A stretch of 22,997 bases of DNA from Acidobacteria bacterium 37-71-11. GTDB taxonomy: Bacteria; Acidobacteriota; Thermoanaerobaculia; Thermoanaerobaculales; Thermoanaerobaculaceae. Shown here one piece after another: positions 1-7,721 of the stretch. The notes under the pieces are model-generated. The model did no database searches and was not told where the DNA came from. It saw only the letters and a program-made list of their open reading frames with translations. The DNA lies in the NCBI GenBank assembly GCA_002279285.1, contig NCBR01000004.1, positions 1 through 22,997 of the forward strand, given 5' to 3'. The first letter of the stretch is position 1, and the number at the start of each line of letters is the position of its first letter. Both the position numbers and the translations under genes were made by a program.

Positions 1-1
1 C

Positions 2-1153
2 GAGGTTCCGGGCCTCCAGATCGAGTTCGCGCAGCTCATGGAAGACCTCATCGGCGACCTCACCGCGGTCCCGCAGCCGATCGAGGTCAAGCTCTTCGGC
101 CCCGACGCCGCGGTCCTGCGCGAGCAAGCGGTCCGCGTCGCGAACACCATCACCACGATTCCCGGCGTCGTCGATGTCAAAAGTGGCGTCGTCCTCGCGG
201 GCGACGCCGTGCGCATCCGGGTGGATCGGCTCAAGGCCGAGATGCTCGGCCTCGATCCCGAAACCGTCACGCGGCTGGGGCGGATCGCCCTGGAAGGCGA
301 CGTGACGACCACCGTGCAGCGCGGGGAGAAGACCGTCGGCATCCGCGTGTGGACCGCGCCGGACGTGCGCTCGCGTTTCGACCGCATCCGCAACCTGCGC
401 CTGTTCACGCCGGGGGGGACGCTCGTGCGGCTCGGCCAGGTCGCGACGCTGGAGACCGAGGTAGGGCAACCTCAGCTCACCCGCGAGGACCTCAAGAGCA
501 TGGTTGCGGTCACCGGGCGGATCTTCGGGCGCGACCTCGGCTCGGTGATGCGCGACGTGCGCCGCACGGTCGCCGGCGTTGCCCTGCCCGCGGGGGTCTA
601 CGTCGAATACGGCGGGCTCTACCGGGAGCAGCAGTCGTCGTTCCGCGGCCTGTTGACGGTGCTCGTCGCCGCGGCGCTGCTCGTCTTCCTCGTGCTGCTC
701 TACCAGTACGAGTCGTTCGCCGCTCCCGTCGCCATCCTCGTCATGGACCTGTTCGCCGCCACCGCCGTGTTCTCCGGCCTGTGGTGGACCGGCACCGAGT
801 TGAACATCTCCTCGCTGATGGGCCTGACGATGATCCTCGGCATCTCGTCGGAAGCCGCGGTGTTCTTCATGACGCAGTGGAAGGACTCGCTCGGGAGGGT
901 GCCGTTCGTCGAGGCGCTCATCGAGGCGGGGCGGCTGCGCTTCCGCCCGATCGTGATGACGGCCCTGGCGGCGATCCTCGCGCTACTGCCGCTGGCCCTC
1001 GGCATCGGCCAGGGCGCCGCGATGCTGCAGCCGCTCGCGATCGCGATCATCGCCGGCCTCGTCCTCACCCTGCCGGCCGTGCTCCTCCTCCTGCCGGTGC
1101 TGTTCAGCCTGCTGCGCAGGCGCCGCCCCGCACCCGACCCGGCCGCGGAGTAG
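2..1153 (+). CDS. RND efflux permease (CusA/CzcA type), C-terminal part
   Basis: This is the C-terminal 383 residues of an inner-membrane RND pump of the heavy-metal/cation branch; the reading frame is open from base 2, so the gene begins left of the window. The visible part starts in the porter region (a GLQIEFAQLMEDLIGDL-type segment, then IEVKLFGPD, typical of CusA/CzcA-like proteins). It ends with about five membrane helices, including the stretch LNISSLMGLTMILGISSEA. Such pumps are full-length at about 1,030-1,050 residues and work as trimers with a periplasmic adaptor and an outer-membrane channel, driven by protons. The adaptor and channel genes are not in the window and may lie upstream. 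The substrate cannot be read from this fragment. The stop is TAG, and the next gene is on the opposite strand and converges on it. A piece of this gene is repeated at 10543-10680. Confidence 0.9.
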   Translation, partial: EVPGLQIEFAQLMEDLIGDLTAVPQPIEVKLFGPDAAVLREQAVRVANTITTIPGVVDVKSGVVLAGDAVRIRVDRLKAEMLGLDPETVTRLGRIALEGDVTTTVQRGEKTVGIRVWTAPDVRSRFDRIRNLRLFTPGGTLVRLGQVATLETEVGQPQLTREDLKSMVAVTGRIFGRDLGSVMRDVRRTVAGVALPAGVYVEYGGLYREQQSSFRGLLTVLVAAALLVFLVLLYQYESFAAPVAILVMDLFAATAVFSGLWWTGTELNISSLMGLTMILGISSEAAVFFMTQWKDSLGRVPFVEALIEAGRLRFRPIVMTALAAILALLPLALGIGQGAAMLQPLAIAIIAGLVLTLPAVLLLLPVLFSLLRRRRPAPDPAAE

Positions 1154-1184
1154 CGCCGGGCGTCACGTCCACGGTTGAGGACGC

Positions 1185-1203
1185 GGCGGGCGTCCGTCCC
1201 GCC
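1185..1203. terminator. Possible hairpin between convergent genes
   Basis: GGCGGG and CCCGCC form a 6-bp stem with a 7-nt loop in the short gap between the converging RND gene and the IPTL-CTERM gene. No T-tract follows on either side, so a role as terminator is a guess from position only. Confidence 0.25.
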
Positions 1204-1209
1204 CGGCGC

Positions 1210-1325
1210 CTCGCAGCGCTCCCTCCCTCACGCCAGGTCCCGGATGCGCCGCAGGACGTCGAACCCGATCAGCACCACCAGCAGGATGAACCCGAGCCTG
1301 CCCCACTCGCCGAGCGCCGGGATCG
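1210..1325 (-). repeat. Shared 3' end of IPTL-CTERM genes, copy 1
   Basis: These 116 bases, covering the C-terminal sorting signal, the stop codon and about 18 bases beyond it, match 3005-3120 with about 8 differences (offset 1795). The match continues past the stop codon, and the coding parts upstream of it are unrelated. This points to copying or recombination of the DNA rather than convergence on a sorting motif. Confidence 0.85.
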
Positions 1326-2214
1326 GCTCCGAGCCTTCGGCGGCACCGCTTTCGGAGACCAGCGCCGGCGCGAAGCGGAGCTCCTGGAGCTGATTATTGC
1401 CGTCCATGTACATCGCGCTGAAGACGGTGACGAAGGACGTGCCGAGAGCGACCGTGCGGACGGAAGCCGGATCGAAGCATGACGTCTTGAGCAGGTAGGT
1501 GAAGCCCCCCATGTCGGACCCGCCGTTCATGTCCATCCAGTAGCGCGCCCTCTCGGTCGGCTCGCCGCAGGTCGGGAGGCTCCCGCGGACGGTGCTCCCG
1601 CCGAGGTCTGGGGTCTGGGCCGCAGCCTGGGCCGGAGTCATCCCGACAAAGTGAAACCAGACCGGGTCGCCCAGGATCCCCGTCGTGTTGCCTGCCTTAT
1701 CCTCCACATAGACGTCGAAGTGCGCCTGGCCGGTCCCCGCCCCGGTGCCGCGCGACCGGAGGAGGGCCCTGGTCCCGTCCGGCTGCACCACCTCGTACTG
1801 GATCGCCGAGTAGGTGTAGGCGCGGCCTCCGGCCGATGCCGGGGCTGAGTACGAGTAGAGCGTCTTCGTGACCGCGAAGCCCGCCGGAATCCCCGGGAGA
1901 AGCCCAAGCAGCGACGCGCTCGAGTCGACCGCCGTGACGGTGTACTCCTGCAGCCTCTTTCCGGTGCGGAGGTCCGTGAAGTACATGTGCGCCGCGGTGT
2001 CGTTGGTTACCCACAGCGACCCGTTCCAGAACAGGGTCCCCTTGGTGTTCTGCGGCTCGGTTGTCCACTGGGTCCGGCTGCCCGTGTGGATGTCGCCGCC
2101 CTCCTCGGTCTCGACGTGGATTTGTGTCGTTCCCGCCACCGCCCCTCCGGCAAAACCGAGAACGCCGACCGCAACCGGCAGCAGAACCCCCCAACGCAGC
2201 TTCCTGGCCATCAT
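1228..2214 (-). CDS. Exported protein with IPTL-CTERM sorting signal (328 aa)
   Basis: The protein is predicted to be exported and held at the envelope. Residues 1-28 form a Sec signal peptide (MMARK, a hydrophobic core, then an AVA-GT cleavage site). The last 31 residues are an IPTL-CTERM-like tripartite signal: IPALGEWG, a hydrophobic helix, then LRRIRDLA. In known systems this tail is processed by exosortase H; no such enzyme is encoded in the window. The body (about residues 29-295) has no domain that I recognise. It contains only two cysteines in the mature part (about 216 and 246), which could pair. The start is set by GAGGAG five bases before the first of two adjacent ATGs. The reading frame is also open upstream to a second start at 2529, so a longer fusion product is possible. 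The motif reads IPAL rather than the usual IPTL. Confidence 0.8.
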   Translation of the reverse strand: MMARKLRWGVLLPVAVGVLGFAGGAVAGTTQIHVETEEGGDIHTGSRTQWTTEPQNTKGTLFWNGSLWVTNDTAAHMYFTDLRTGKRLQEYTVTAVDSSASLLGLLPGIPAGFAVTKTLYSYSAPASAGGRAYTYSAIQYEVVQPDGTRALLRSRGTGAGTGQAHFDVYVEDKAGNTTGILGDPVWFHFVGMTPAQAAAQTPDLGGSTVRGSLPTCGEPTERARYWMDMNGGSDMGGFTYLLKTSCFDPASVRTVALGTSFVTVFSAMYMDGNNQLQELRFAPALVSESGAAEGSEPIPALGEWGRLGFILLVVLIGFDVLRRIRDLA

Positions 2215-2262
2215 GTGTTCTCCTCTTTCTCCCTGCTCGTGCGCCCGATCACCCGCCAGCGC
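2215..2262 (-). promoter_or_regulatory. Conserved 5' leader of IPTL-CTERM genes, copy 1
   Basis: About 48 bases directly before the ATG at 2214 match the leader at 5953-6001. Shared blocks are GCGCGC, GGCGGGT, GTCGTGC-like and the exact 12-mer AGAGGAGAACAC, which contains the ribosome binding site. This copy has no GG-N10-GC promoter upstream; instead it lies inside an older open reading frame. Confidence 0.7.
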
Positions 2263-2529
2263 GCTGAACAGGTACCGCTCCCCAACTGTCGTGTCCTCGA
2301 CAACCGTGATCTTCTGAGAGGGAGTATCGAAGCGCTCCAACACCCGCTTCTCTGCCCAGGCCGGCTTCGGAGTTCCAAGACAAACCAGCAAGACGATCCA
2401 CAGCCACGGCGTTTGCCGGTGTCCGAGCAACCCCCGAAGGACTCCTCCGCTGCGAACTCCCAGATATCGCATTCGCCGGGTCAGAGTGAGCTTCGGGGGT
2501 AATGAGGCAGGAGCAGGCTTGACTCTCAT
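2215..2529 (-). pseudogene. Truncated start of a secreted, possibly aminopropyltransferase-like protein
   Basis: A good start (GGAGG, seven bases before ATG at 2529) opens a frame with a long N-terminus, a hydrophobic stretch (WLWIVLLVCLG) and an AWA-EK cleavage site. The mature part begins KRVLERFDTPSQKITVVED and reaches ...GERYLFS. That pattern resembles the N-terminal beta-hairpin domain of spermidine-synthase-like proteins, but the match is from memory and weak. After about residue 85 the sequence turns into the conserved leader of the IPTL-CTERM gene. No catalytic domain follows, so the original gene seems to have been cut off. The frame stays open and in phase into the IPTL-CTERM gene, so translation from here would give a 433-aa protein with two signal peptides. 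The ribosome binding site lies in the last codons of the receiver gene, which suggests an old operon pair. Confidence 0.5.
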
Positions 2530-2531
2530 CT

Positions 2532-2951
2532 TCAACCTCCTTCCCTCAAACCACCGGCCGGGCCGACATCCTGGCCCGACCCCGCCAGCGCCTGGCGGAC
2601 CTGTGCGAGCAACTCCTCGGGGTCGATCGGCTTGGCGAGACAGGCCAGGGCACCGAGCTCTCTCGCCCGCTGAAGACGGTCCGGAGACGGGTACGCAGTC
2701 ATCACCAACACCGGCACGGTCATGCGGGCGACCGGCACCTCGGGCAAGAGCGAAGGAAACGCGGCCGGTGGCTGGTCGAGATCGAGGAGCGCGAGGACCA
2801 CGGTTTGGTCCCGCTCCAACGTCGCGATCGCCGTTTCGCCGGGGCCGGCCGGGATCACCCCGACCCCGGCCTCGTCCTCGAGGAGGATCTGTAGGCTCCG
2901 CACCAGGTCCGCGTCGCCGGAGACGACGAGGACGCGGCGGGCATCGGTCAT
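2532..2951 (-). CDS. Stand-alone receiver protein with degenerate metal site (139 aa)
   Basis: This is a single CheY-like receiver with no output domain. The phospho-acceptor is probably Asp57 (in LLDLDQP), with the conserved Thr85 (LVMTAY) and Lys107 (LAKPIDPEEL). The two acidic residues that normally bind magnesium after the first beta strand are replaced: VLVVSGD is seen where VLVVDDD is usual. Phosphorylation may therefore be weak or absent. Its closest visible relative is the receiver of the sigma-54 regulator at 6314-7708: QILLEDEAG versus QVLLEDEGG, and AKPIDPEELLAQVRQAL versus TKPVDPDELLLQVERAL. It sits 71 bases after the large IPTL-CTERM gene and only 2 bases before the start at 2529. 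It may be a decoy or phosphate sink for the nearby kinase; that is inference. Confidence 0.8.
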   Translation of the reverse strand: MTDARRVLVVSGDADLVRSLQILLEDEAGVGVIPAGPGETAIATLERDQTVVLALLDLDQPPAAFPSLLPEVPVARMTVPVLVMTAYPSPDRLQRARELGALACLAKPIDPEELLAQVRQALAGSGQDVGPAGGLREGG

Positions 2952-3004
2952 GCCGTTGGCCTTCCGGCGCGACGCGGGACCGCGGCGCGAATGCGCGCGG
3001 TTGT

Positions 3005-3120
3005 CTCGCGGCGCTCCCTCCCTCACGCCAGATCCCCTCTGCGCCGCAGGACATCGAATCCGATCAGCACCACCAGCAGGATGAACCCGAGCCTGCCCCA
3101 CTCGCCGAGCGTCGGGATCG
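3005..3120 (-). repeat. Shared 3' end of IPTL-CTERM genes, copy 2
   Basis: This is the partner of 1210-1325, about 93% identical over 116 bases. It covers the last 32 codons, the stop and about 18 bases beyond, and begins just before the receiver gene. Confidence 0.85.
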
Positions 3121-5911
3121 CCGCCAAGGGCGCGTTGATCTGCAATGTGAACGGGGCGGAGCCGGTGTTGCCGGCGACGTCCGTGACCTGCACCGTAAAC
3201 GAGGAGTCGCCCGCCACAGTCGGGCCGCCGCTGAGCACCCCGCCCGACGACAGCAGCAGGCCGGCGGGCAACGAGCCGGAGGTCACGCTCCACGAGTACG
3301 GGCCGCCCGCGCCGGCGGTCGAGGTGAACGTCTGGCTGTACGCCTGGCCCACCGCGCCGGCAGGCAGCGGCGAGGTGGTGGTGATCGCCAGCGCCGCCGG
3401 CGCGTTGATCTGCAAGGTGAACGGGGCGGAGCCGGTGTTGCCGGCGACGTCCGTCACCTGCACCGTAAACGAGGAGTTCCCCGCCGTGGTCGGGTCGCCG
3501 CTGAGAACCCCGCCCGACGACAGCAGCAGGCCGGCGGGCAGCGAGCCGGAGGTCACGCTCCACGAGTACGGGCCGCCCGCGCCGGCGGTCGAGGTGAACG
3601 TCTGGCTGTACGCCTGGCCCACCACACCGGCAGGCAGCGGCGAGGCGGTGGTGATCGCCAGCGCCGCCGCAATGCTCGTGTACTTCAGGAAGGTATTGCC
3701 GTACCCGACGATGTAGGCTTCGGTGGCCGAGACCACCGTGACGCCAGCCAGGTTTTCGAGAACCCCCAACTCGCTCCCGACTTGCGTCCAGGATTCGCCA
3801 GCGTCGGTCGTGCGCAGGATCGTACCGCCCATGCCTACCGCCCAGCCGTTCAAGCCGTCCGGCGCGAAAGCGATGGCACTCAACGATACCGTGACCGGCG
3901 TAATCTTCTTGCTCCAGATGCCGCCGCTGAGCTTGAAGATCTCCCCGTTACCACCCGCGGTCCAGGCGGTGCCGGCGTCTTTGAAGAAGAGATCGCTCAT
4001 GGCTGCATTACCGATTTCAGGCAGGTTCACAATCTGGAACGTAGCCCCGCCATCCGTGGACCTGGCCAGGGTCGATGCGGCATTTGCAACTGTGTAGTAG
4101 ACCGTATCCGGGGCGTTGCTGTCCGGCACCCAGATCGAATCAATCGTGCGATTCCAATAAGAGTTCTTCAGTACCCACGTTGCTCCGCCGTCGGAGGTTC
4201 GGTAGAGCAACCCCGCATTGCCGGCCGCATAGCCGATGCTGCTGTTGGCAAAGAAGACGGCGTAGAGCGTGCCGCCGATGGTGGTCCGGGTCCAGCTCTG
4301 CCCGCCGTCAGTAGACTTCGAGCCATACGATCCACCGACGGCGAATGCCGTCTGTCCATCGGGGAACATATAGACCGCCTGCGCCCCGTGTCTGAGGTCC
4401 GCCGACTGCAAGGTCGCCCCGCCGTCGGTCGAGCGGTAGACCCGCGCGGGATTGGAACTGGTGATCAGTAGGCGGGTGACCTCACCCGCCGTGACGTGCC
4501 TGATGTCGCTCAGGTTCTGATTATTGCCGTTCAGCAAGCCCGCCGGGTTATCGCTCAGGTCCACGAAGCCATACGCCGTAGTCGGGGCCGCCATGAAATC
4601 CATCCCTGCCGTATCCGCCCCGGATAGCGCCAACGCCCGCTGGGGCGGGGTGAAGGCGGAGTAGATCCTGGCCGGGGTGAGTGTGTAGCCGCCGTCGGGC
4701 AGGTCTGAAAAGCCATAGTCGCCATTGGCGTCGGTCTGGGTAACCTGGTCGGTCGGGCCGGCCAGGGTGAGCGTGACGCCCGCCAGGCCCGAGCCGCCCG
4801 AGGTGACGCGGCCGGACAGGGCATGCCCGGTCGGCGGGGTCGCGGCCCCAGAACGCACGGCCAGCGCCAACAACGTTTGCGTGGCGTACCCAGGCTTGTA
4901 TGCGAAGACGTCCAGTCCACTTCCCAGGTCGATGCTCCAGGCTCTTCCCGTTTCATACGCATCCGTGGTGGAGGTCCAATATTGCCGGTTCTTGACCCCG
5001 CCAAAACCCTGCGCATTCAGAACCGCTGCGGTGCGCGACTCACCGTAGTTGACGAGGCTTCGCAGTTCCTGGCGGTTCGGCAGCCGCCAGTCGGTATACC
5101 CGCAAAGGTTCAGGCTGTTGGCATCGTCAATGGCCTCCGGCCACGTTCGGAGGGTGGAGAGCGGAGATTTGATCCACGTCAGGCCGGTCAGCGCATCGGT
5201 CAGGCAACGCCCCGTGGGATCGGCAGCAAAGCGGGTGACGGGCAAGGCGACGCCGGCCTCCAATTGCCCGTCATCGCCTGCGGCGTAGCTCACGGTCTGG
5301 CCGGTCCGGTGGAGCTGGACAGGAAGAGCAGTCGTTCCACGGACGGGCCAGGCGTAATAGGTGGTGGCTGTCTTGGCGTCAAAGAGAGACACTTGCGGAG
5401 CGCTCCACATAACGACGCTCCATGCGTGATCCACCGAGCCGGCGTATGTCGTGGATGACCAGTAATAGGTCTGCACGCTGTTGAAACCCTGGCCGGCCAG
5501 CCAGGCGACGCTATCGGCCGCCCCGTCGTTGAAGAGGCTTTCCATCTCGACGATATTGGGCAGCCGCCAATCATTGAAGCCGAGATAGGCGTGGCTGTTG
5601 AGGCAGGCGACATAGTCCAGCGCGCCCTGCCAGTCCGTTCGCCCCCCCGCGCAGCTGGCGGCGGTGGGCGTCCCGGCATCCTTCGCCCAGATCAGGCCGG
5701 TGAGGGTGTCGGTCTGGGTCCCGTTGGTATTGTCTGCAAAGCGTGGAGCGGGCCAGACAACGCCCTCCTTCAGGTCGCCGTCGTCCCCGGTGGCGTAACT
5801 GGTCGTCTGCCCGGTCCGGGGCAGGCCGATGATACCGGCGGCACCAGCCGCGGCGGGCAGCGCCAGGCTGCAGAGCAGAGCCAGGGTCTTGAGTGCTGTT
5901 TGAATGCTCAT
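3023..5911 (-). CDS. Large modular surface protein with IPTL-CTERM signal (962 aa)
   Basis: This is a secreted, probably surface-anchored mosaic protein. In order it has: a signal peptide (1 to about 25, AAGAAG); two DUF1566/Lcl-like domains (about 30-195 and 200-355, each with GDDG, a TDxLTGLxW segment, DWRLPN and YWSSTT or YWTSTT); a carboxypeptidase-regulatory-like beta-sandwich (about 363-440, SGRVT...GVTLTLAG...TDANGDYGFSDLPDGGYTL); a BNR/Ycf48-like beta-propeller (about 478-745, repeated STDGGxxW or SxDGGATW); two nearly identical He_PIG immunoglobulin-like repeats of 90 residues (about 750-930); and IPTLGEWG, a helix, then LRRRGDLA. The tail fits the IPTLxxWG class processed by exosortase H. 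ATG at 5911 follows GGGAG at longer than ideal spacing and overlaps the stop of a tiny upstream frame. GC content looks lower than in the flanking kinase genes. The domains suggest adhesion or binding, but the ligand is unknown. Confidence 0.88.
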   Translation of the reverse strand: MSIQTALKTLALLCSLALPAAAGAAGIIGLPRTGQTTSYATGDDGDLKEGVVWPAPRFADNTNGTQTDTLTGLIWAKDAGTPTAASCAGGRTDWQGALDYVACLNSHAYLGFNDWRLPNIVEMESLFNDGAADSVAWLAGQGFNSVQTYYWSSTTYAGSVDHAWSVVMWSAPQVSLFDAKTATTYYAWPVRGTTALPVQLHRTGQTVSYAAGDDGQLEAGVALPVTRFAADPTGRCLTDALTGLTWIKSPLSTLRTWPEAIDDANSLNLCGYTDWRLPNRQELRSLVNYGESRTAAVLNAQGFGGVKNRQYWTSTTDAYETGRAWSIDLGSGLDVFAYKPGYATQTLLALAVRSGAATPPTGHALSGRVTSGGSGLAGVTLTLAGPTDQVTQTDANGDYGFSDLPDGGYTLTPARIYSAFTPPQRALALSGADTAGMDFMAAPTTAYGFVDLSDNPAGLLNGNNQNLSDIRHVTAGEVTRLLITSSNPARVYRSTDGGATLQSADLRHGAQAVYMFPDGQTAFAVGGSYGSKSTDGGQSWTRTTIGGTLYAVFFANSSIGYAAGNAGLLYRTSDGGATWVLKNSYWNRTIDSIWVPDSNAPDTVYYTVANAASTLARSTDGGATFQIVNLPEIGNAAMSDLFFKDAGTAWTAGGNGEIFKLSGGIWSKKITPVTVSLSAIAFAPDGLNGWAVGMGGTILRTTDAGESWTQVGSELGVLENLAGVTVVSATEAYIVGYGNTFLKYTSIAAALAITTASPLPAGVVGQAYSQTFTSTAGAGGPYSWSVTSGSLPAGLLLSSGGVLSGDPTTAGNSSFTVQVTDVAGNTGSAPFTLQINAPAALAITTTSPLPAGAVGQAYSQTFTSTAGAGGPYSWSVTSGSLPAGLLLSSGGVLSGGPTVAGDSSFTVQVTDVAGNTGSAPFTLQINAPLAAIPTLGEWGRLGFILLVVLIGFDVLRRRGDLA
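3132..3670 (-). repeat. Two tandem 270-bp He_PIG repeats
   Basis: Two units repeat with a period of exactly 270 bp (90 residues). The segment GCGTTGATCTGCAA recurs at 3132 and 3402. Protein identity between units is about 93%, with long identical DNA runs, which indicates recent duplication or ongoing gene conversion. Such repeats often vary in number between strains. Confidence 0.9.
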
Positions 5912-5949
5912 TTCCAGTGTCTCCCTGAACTCGTGATGTTCGTTGCCAC
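5908..5949 (-). CDS. Possible 13-codon upstream frame coupled to the surface gene
   Basis: A GTG at 5949 lies eight bases after the GAGGAG of the conserved leader, which is ideal spacing. It opens a frame coding for MATNITSSGRHWK. Its TGA overlaps the ATG of the 962-aa gene as ATGA, the classic layout for translational coupling. The main gene lacks a well-spaced ribosome binding site of its own, which supports coupling. The paralogous leader at 2215 places the same GAGGAG directly in front of the main ATG instead. Expression is not shown by sequence alone. Confidence 0.4.
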   Translation of the reverse strand: MATNITSSGRHWK

Positions 5950-5952
5950 CGC

Positions 5953-6001
5953 GTGTTCTCCTCTCTTCCGGGGTCGTGCACCCGAAAACCCGCCTGCGCG
6001 C
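5953..6001 (-). promoter_or_regulatory. Conserved 5' leader of IPTL-CTERM genes, copy 2
   Basis: About 48 bases match the leader at 2215-2262, including the exact 12-mer AGAGGAGAACAC. In this copy the leader lies 22-70 bases downstream of the sigma-54-like promoter, so it would form part of the mRNA 5' end. GGGTGCACGACCC inside it could form a small hairpin. I could not match it to a known riboswitch. Confidence 0.65.
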
Positions 6002-6021
6002 GACCCGTCGATAGCGTTAGG

Positions 6022-6037
6022 TGCAATCGCGGAGCCA
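6022..6037 (-). promoter_or_regulatory. Sigma-54 promoter for the surface protein gene
   Basis: On the minus strand the site reads TGGCTCCGCGATTGCA. The GG and GC elements are separated by exactly 10 bases, and the -12 half is a perfect TTGCA. Transcription would begin near 6011, giving a leader of about 100 bases before the ATG at 5911. The sigma-54 response regulator is encoded immediately upstream on the same strand, which makes control by it likely. Confidence 0.65.
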
Positions 6038-6206
6038 GCTCCCCGGAAGTTCGCATCTGCCTGCGATCAGACTGGAACTAAACTGGTTGCGCGTCGGTAC
6101 GGCGGGCTCCGGGAGGGTCAAGATGCACCGCGGGGAACACGCGCGTGACAGACAGGGCTCGCGGGATGGGTCCGAAGTCCCTTGGAGAGGAGAGGGTTCC
6201 GCCAGG

Positions 6207-6242
6207 GGTACCTTCGCGTGCACGGATGCACGCGAAGGTACC
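6207..6242. promoter_or_regulatory. Perfect 16-bp inverted repeat, candidate activator site or terminator
   Basis: GGTACCTTCGCGTGCA, a 4-base loop CGGA, then its exact reverse complement. It lies between the end of the sigma-54 regulator gene and the sigma-54 promoter at 6022-6037, with its centre about 210 bases upstream of the predicted start site. That is a usual distance for an NtrC-type enhancer. It could equally be the transcription terminator of the regulator gene, but no T-tract follows. Confidence 0.55.
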
Positions 6243-6248
6243 GGCCCC

Positions 6249-6278
6249 GCGGTACCGCCGCCGGCACGGCGGTGCCGC
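6249..6278. repeat. Second inverted repeat, 11-bp stem
   Basis: GCGGTACCGCC pairs with GGCGGTGCCGC (one G-T wobble) around an 8-base loop, seven bases after the first palindrome. Both contain GGTACC. Two stacked hairpins between genes suggest a termination or protein-binding region. Confidence 0.5.
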
Positions 6279-6313
6279 CGGGCCTCGTCCGAAAGTGCCC
6301 GCAGGCGAACCGA

Positions 6314-7708
<1,395 letters not shown>

Positions 7709-7721
7709 TGGAGAACCCTTT

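Noticed and set aside
2486..4471. 661-codon open frame on the plus strand
   Set aside because: Arg/Gly-rich shadow of the receiver and the IPTL-CTERM gene; the minus strand has domains and ribosome binding sites.
5940..6001. Conserved leader as a c-di-GMP or other known riboswitch
   Set aside because: Core conserved bases of the classes I know were not found. The similarity is only between the two IPTL-CTERM genes.
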